64,000 nt of DNA from JBLIDK01 sp047632595 (GTDB lineage: Bacteria > Bacteroidota > Bacteroidia > Sphingobacteriales > Sphingobacteriaceae): positions 11,373-75,372 of the forward strand of contig JBLIDK010000004.1 in assembly GCA_047632595.1 (NCBI GenBank), given 5' to 3'. The position numbers and the translations under genes are program-made. The notes below the pieces were generated by a model that saw only the letters and a list, made by a program, of their open reading frames with translations, did not search any database and was not told the origin of the DNA. Shown in pieces: positions 60,739 through 64,000 of the stretch (within the stretch, counting starts at the first letter, position 1; every line of letters begins with the position of its first letter).

Positions 60739-61958
60739 TCTCGCCTTATACAGTCAACTGGGTTAAGGCGGGCAGCACGACCAGCAGGGTAGACGCCAAA
60801 GATAATTCCTAGAGCTATGGCGATAAAAGAAATCATTGCCAAAGAGGTAAGTGAAAAACTAGCGGAGAATGGAATTTCTTCAACAAAAATTCTAGCAATG
60901 GGCAAAGCAATTTTGGCAAATAATACTCCGAAAACGGTGCCTATGAAACTTCCCAAAATTGAAATAGTTAAGGATTCAGCAAAAAACAGAAGTTTAATGT
61001 CGATTTTCTTGGCTCCAACCGCCTTTCTAATGCCAATTTCTTTGGTTCTTTCCTTTACAGAGATTAATAGGACATTCATAATTCCGATGCCGCCAATTAG
61101 AATACTTAGGCTCATAAACAATCCAGTAGCAATTCTAAAATAGAGAAAGCCAGTTGAAATTTGGTCTAAAAACAGCTTTGAAGTCTTGATTTTAAAGGCT
61201 TTATTTCCTCCTAAGTATTTGGTATCTAGCCATGCCTTAAGCTCTTTTTCTAACACATCAATTTTCTCAAGTTTAGCTGGAAATAATTTAACCGTTGGTT
61301 CATGTTCCTTTTGAAACTCAGTGGTACTAAAGGTAATTGGCAAAAATAAGCTTGGGTTTACCATTTTGTTCTCTACTTCAATTCCAGTTACTTTATAAAT
61401 ACTTCCATTCACTTCAATATCTTTTCCAAGCAATAATTTAACACTGTCGCCCACAAGTTTAACAGCAAATTTGTAATTCACTGTTGCCACTTTCTTCTTG
61501 TCTAGTACATCGTCTTCTGTAAGCAAAGTACCTTCAGCTGTACTTTGTTCATATTCCGAAAAAGCACTAACATACCTTAGTTGAACACCTAATTGGGTGG
61601 TGTCATATTTTATTAAAGTGTTTGTTCGAGACTCAATAGAACTATGAAGAATTCTATCCTTAAAATGTTCACTTAATTCTAAGTAGTCTGTGTAAATTAT
61701 ATGCTTTATGGTATCTTTTTTTATGGATACTCCGCTTGAACGGTCATAATATTCAGACCGAACCTCTATTGAGCCTGCAAGACCTGAACTGGCAACCTGT
61801 TGCCTAGCAAAAATCTCCATTCCATCAATTAGTGATAGCATTGCACCCATTGCACCAACACCAATTACAATTCCTAAAACCGACAAGAAGGTGTGAAACC
61901 AATTTGCTTTAATGTTTTGAAAAGCGAATATGAAATAACTAAAAAAATTCTTAATCAT
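60735..61958 (-). CDS. MacB-like ABC transporter permease
   Basis: The 407-aa protein has an N-terminal transmembrane helix (TFLSVLGIVIGVGAMGAML), a periplasmic MacB_PCD domain (about 45-250) and an FtsX-type domain with three helices (about 280-395) ending ARLNPVDCIRRD; the block SVKERTKEIGIRKAVGA is diagnostic. MacB-type permeases transmit ATPase motion to the periplasm for export of peptides, lipids or drugs. No ATPase or membrane-fusion gene is adjacent, so partners must lie elsewhere. Confidence 0.92.
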   Translation of the reverse strand: MIKNFFSYFIFAFQNIKANWFHTFLSVLGIVIGVGAMGAMLSLIDGMEIFARQQVASSGLAGSIEVRSEYYDRSSGVSIKKDTIKHIIYTDYLELSEHFKDRILHSSIESRTNTLIKYDTTQLGVQLRYVSAFSEYEQSTAEGTLLTEDDVLDKKKVATVNYKFAVKLVGDSVKLLLGKDIEVNGSIYKVTGIEVENKMVNPSLFLPITFSTTEFQKEHEPTVKLFPAKLEKIDVLEKELKAWLDTKYLGGNKAFKIKTSKLFLDQISTGFLYFRIATGLFMSLSILIGGIGIMNVLLISVKERTKEIGIRKAVGAKKIDIKLLFFAESLTISILGSFIGTVFGVLFAKIALPIARIFVEEIPFSASFSLTSLAMISFIAIALGIIFGVYPAGRAARLNPVDCIRRD

Positions 61959-61988
61959 AGGGAGAAAGGTACAGTTTTAATAGAAATC

Positions 61989-62357
61989 TTACCAAAGAAT
62001 AAATTTTTGTCGTGAAGTTTTACCTTTTTCATCAATGAGTTGAATAACGTTGGTGCCAGTTGATAAATTACTTAAATCGAGGGTAGTTTTATCTTTTAAA
62101 TAACTACCACTTTTAACTTCTTTACCAAAAGGCGAAAAAAGCGGATCGTTCCCTGGATTATTTGAAACAAGATTTAGTAGTTGATCTGTTGGGTTTGGAA
62201 ATAGTTTGATTTTTTCTAAATCATTAAGTCGAGAGGTTGTGAGTTTTTGGGGACAAGAACCTATGGAATTGGTGTTGGAGGTTTCAATTTCACAAATAAT
62301 GGTATCAGAAGCGCATGAGTTACTTCCAGTAATTAATTTCACAAAATAACTTCCTTC
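61989..62357 (-). pseudogene. 3' fragment of a T9SS type A cargo gene
   Basis: The readable frame begins right after a stop (TAA 62360-62358) with EGSYFVKLITGSNSCASDT, which is typical interior sequence of a secreted beta-rich protein, not an N-terminus; the only start is an internal GTG at 62342. It continues to a type A T9SS signal (IKLFPNPTDQLLNLVSNN; STGTNVIQLIDEKGKTSRQ, KFILW). No signal peptide exists, so the fragment cannot be exported. It is the leftover end of a longer cargo gene. Confidence 0.75.
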
Positions 62358-62457
62358 TTAATTGTACTTGGTCGTAATACGATGTTTCTTTACCATACCA
62401 GGGTATGGCAAAACCTCATTTATACTAAATTCCCGCCCTTCTGTCTTTTATTAGTGT

Positions 62458-63585
62458 TTAACTGTTACCAGCAGGCTTTACTATTTCGTAGTTGGTGCTT
62501 CTTCCTCCAGCCCCGTCTTTTACAAGAATAACCTTTTTTATCAGGTCGTTAATATCTCTAATGGCAGTATCTTTTGAACACTTAGCAATTTTTGCCCACT
62601 TAGAGGATGTTAGCTTTCCTTTAAAGTCATCTAGCAACATGTTTAGCAGTTTTCTTTGCCTTTCATTTAGTATAGTTTCGGAATGTTGATTCCAAAACTC
62701 AGCTTTAGACAAAACATTGCTTAATAATAAATCCGTAGAGTTTAAAGCATTCTTTAAGCAACTGAGAAACCAGAGTATCCATTTTGTGATGTCTAACTCA
62801 CCTTGTTGGGTTTTTTCTAGTAGTTCATAGTACTGTTTTCTTTCCACTCTAATTTGAGCAGACATACTGTAGAATCGCTCAGTACTATTGTCTGCTTGGG
62901 CAAGAAGCATGTCTGTTATCGCTCTGGTGATACGCCCATTGCCATCTTCAAAAGGGTGAATTGTTACAAACCATAGATGTGTAATTGCCGCTTTAATGAC
63001 TAATTCATTTTCATGGTTGTTATTAAACCAATCTAAAAATCGATTCATTTCATTGGGTACTAGCTTAGAGTCTGGAGCTTGAAAATGCACTTTTTCTTTG
63101 CCAAGTGCACCTGAAATAACCTGCATTGGTCCAGTTGAGTCGTGTCTCCAATCTGCAACAGTAATTTTATGTATATCAATGCTAGCAGTAGGGAAGAGGG
63201 CAGCGTGCCAATCAAACAATCGCGCTGGTGTTAAAGGTTCAAAACAGTTTTTGGTGGCATCTATCATCAATTCAACCATGCCATCTACATTTCTGTCCGA
63301 TTCCACGGAACTAGCTATTTCAATGCCTAGCCTCCTTGCTACAGAAGATCGAACTTGCACTGCTGAAAGTTTTTCGCCTTCAATTTCAGAAGACTTAATT
63401 ACATCTAGTGAAAGCGTATTTAGCATTGCTTCATTTTGCAGTTCGAACCCTAATGATTGCATTTTACCTATTAATCGACCTTGCAGGTATCTAACTTCAC
63501 TTAAAGGCTTTAAAATTTCTATTTGTTCCCAAGTAAAATCAGGCCAATTGTCTTTTTGGTATATGTAAGGCTTTAATTGTTGCAT
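62458..63585 (-). CDS. Fic-family AMPylase with DUF4172 N-terminus and C-terminal winged helix
   Basis: Of 375 aa, the N-terminal DUF4172 region (about 1-85) carries the inhibitory-helix motif SSEIEG (65-70, form [S/T]xxxE[G/N]). The Fic core has HPFEDGNGR (210-218) with the catalytic His and the following Arg. The C-terminal part (about 300-370: RQRKLLNMLLDDFKGKL, SSKWAKIAKCSKDTAIRDI, GAGGRSTNYEIV) is a winged helix-turn-helix. The protein may therefore both AMPylate a target and bind DNA. No antitoxin gene is needed or seen; self-inhibition is expected. Repeats cover its start (63577-63676). Confidence 0.9.
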   Translation of the reverse strand: MQQLKPYIYQKDNWPDFTWEQIEILKPLSEVRYLQGRLIGKMQSLGFELQNEAMLNTLSLDVIKSSEIEGEKLSAVQVRSSVARRLGIEIASSVESDRNVDGMVELMIDATKNCFEPLTPARLFDWHAALFPTASIDIHKITVADWRHDSTGPMQVISGALGKEKVHFQAPDSKLVPNEMNRFLDWFNNNHENELVIKAAITHLWFVTIHPFEDGNGRITRAITDMLLAQADNSTERFYSMSAQIRVERKQYYELLEKTQQGELDITKWILWFLSCLKNALNSTDLLLSNVLSKAEFWNQHSETILNERQRKLLNMLLDDFKGKLTSSKWAKIAKCSKDTAIRDINDLIKKVILVKDGAGGRSTNYEIVKPAGNS

Positions 63586-63676
63586 AATATGCTACGAAAG
63601 TAAGTGTTAATCGTTGCAAATGCAAATTATTCGTTGCATAATACGCGTTGAATAGGGTAGTTATTTGTTGCATTAG
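63577..63676 (-). promoter_or_regulatory. Cluster of GTTGCA repeats over the fic start and promoter region
   Basis: GTTGCA occurs at 63579, 63613, 63633 and 63667, with spacings of 34, 20 and 34 bp. The longer units at 63577-63592 and 63630-63646 share TTGCATAATA(T/C)GC, a near-palindrome (GCATA A TATGC), and TTGCAAATGCAA (63614-63625) is another. One palindrome contains the fic start codon. The winged-helix tail of the Fic protein is a candidate binder. The rest of the gap to 63937 has no gene. Confidence 0.6.
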
Positions 63677-63937
63677 AGGTGCATTGTTAACCACCCACTC
63701 ACATTGTTGTGCCCAATAATTATATATGTTGTTTTATTGTTTTTACCTTTTTTAGAGAATATTAAGAAGTGGCGGGGATTATATTAGGTTGCTGAATGAA
63801 AAATTCAAGGTGATAATTTTAACCAAAATGTATTTATTTCGCGAATAATTTAGTGTTTGAAGAATAGGGCCCTTCTCTTCCCAAATTTTTCCCTTTATTC
63901 CCTTAGCCTATGTACATTCGTCCCCGACAACGACATT

Positions 63938-64000
63938 ATGGCAAAGAAAATATTCCTTATCGGAGCAGGGCGATCTGCAACCACCCTTATAAAATACTTA
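63938..64000 (+). CDS. Saccharopine dehydrogenase-like protein (3' end outside window)
   Basis: The first 21 residues, MAKKIFLIGAGRSATTLIKY and L, form a Rossmann nucleotide-binding start with the GAGRS glycine motif typical of Bacteroidota saccharopine dehydrogenase / lysine-degradation dehydrogenases. A TACATTCG -7-like element is at 63913-63920. Only 63 bases are visible, so the family call is limited to this fingerprint. Confidence 0.6.
   Translation, partial: MAKKIFLIGAGRSATTLIKYL

Noticed and set aside
1..64000. tRNA, rRNA, transposase, integrase or phage structural module
   Set aside because: None was found when reading both strands; the left-edge fibre gene alone is not enough to call a prophage.

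Overview
The window is chromosomal DNA of a Bacteroidota bacterium, most likely a marine or aquatic member of the Flavobacteriales. The evidence is the low GC content, start codons without strong Shine-Dalgarno sequences, TAnnTTTG-type -7 promoter elements, a full SUF operon, the porQ-cmk-rpsA order, and many secreted proteins with type IX secretion (T9SS) C-terminal signals of type A and type B. No rRNA, tRNA, CRISPR array, transposase or integrase was found. Both edges cut genes: a surface fibre gene on the left and a saccharopine-dehydrogenase-like gene on the right.

Layout. 0-2.5 kb: the 3' part of a fibre protein (near-identical modules, YadA-like head repeats, S74 self-cleaving chaperone). 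2.5-3.0 kb: a decayed methylated-DNA methyltransferase gene joined to the tail of another lost gene. 3-6.1 kb: signal peptidase I, a DinB-fold protein and a THUMP RNA methyltransferase. 6.1-9 kb: a tightly coupled operon of di-haem cytochrome, Rieske protein and porin, preceded by two tandem metalloregulator-like palindromes that cover the promoter. 9-17.4 kb: a sodium:solute symporter, recR, a glycosyltransferase fused to a WcaJ-like region, an esterase, a nuclease-fold protein, a T9SS protein and holA. 17.4-28.4 kb: rpsA (with a histone-like tail), cmk, porQ, an M1 aminopeptidase lipoprotein, then the envelope cluster MlaD-like / amidase / LptD. 28.4-34.8 kb: an O-acetylation pair (SGNH-like and MBOAT), a small membrane protein coupled to an IsdG-type haem monooxygenase behind a Fur/PerR-like box, a TonB receptor, a lipoprotein pseudogene and a CAP protein. 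35-41.7 kb: sufB-C-D-S-E, a DUF59 gene and a PaaE-like ferredoxin reductase, in one unit. 41.7-46.3 kb: a DnaQ-like exonuclease, then a LytTR response regulator and its propeller-sensor histidine kinase. 46.5-59.4 kb: a 2859-aa secreted adhesin-like protein and two more T9SS cargo proteins. 59.4-64 kb: purM, a 31-aa membrane peptide ORF, a MacB-like permease, a broken T9SS gene, a Fic protein with a winged-helix tail, and the partial gene.

The most interesting logic is at 43.3-55.2 kb. Two related 35-bp sites, each built of two direct repeats exactly 21 bp apart (9-bp core plus 12-bp spacer, the geometry known for LytTR-domain regulators), lie between the LytTR two-component operon and the divergent giant adhesin gene. 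One faces each gene. This suggests a dedicated, autoregulated sensor that switches a giant surface protein. Two further regulated modules deserve attention: the di-haem/Rieske/porin operon, where each palindrome overlaps one promoter element, and the Fic gene, whose start is covered by four GTTGCA words spaced 34/20/34 bp and whose product carries its own winged-helix domain.
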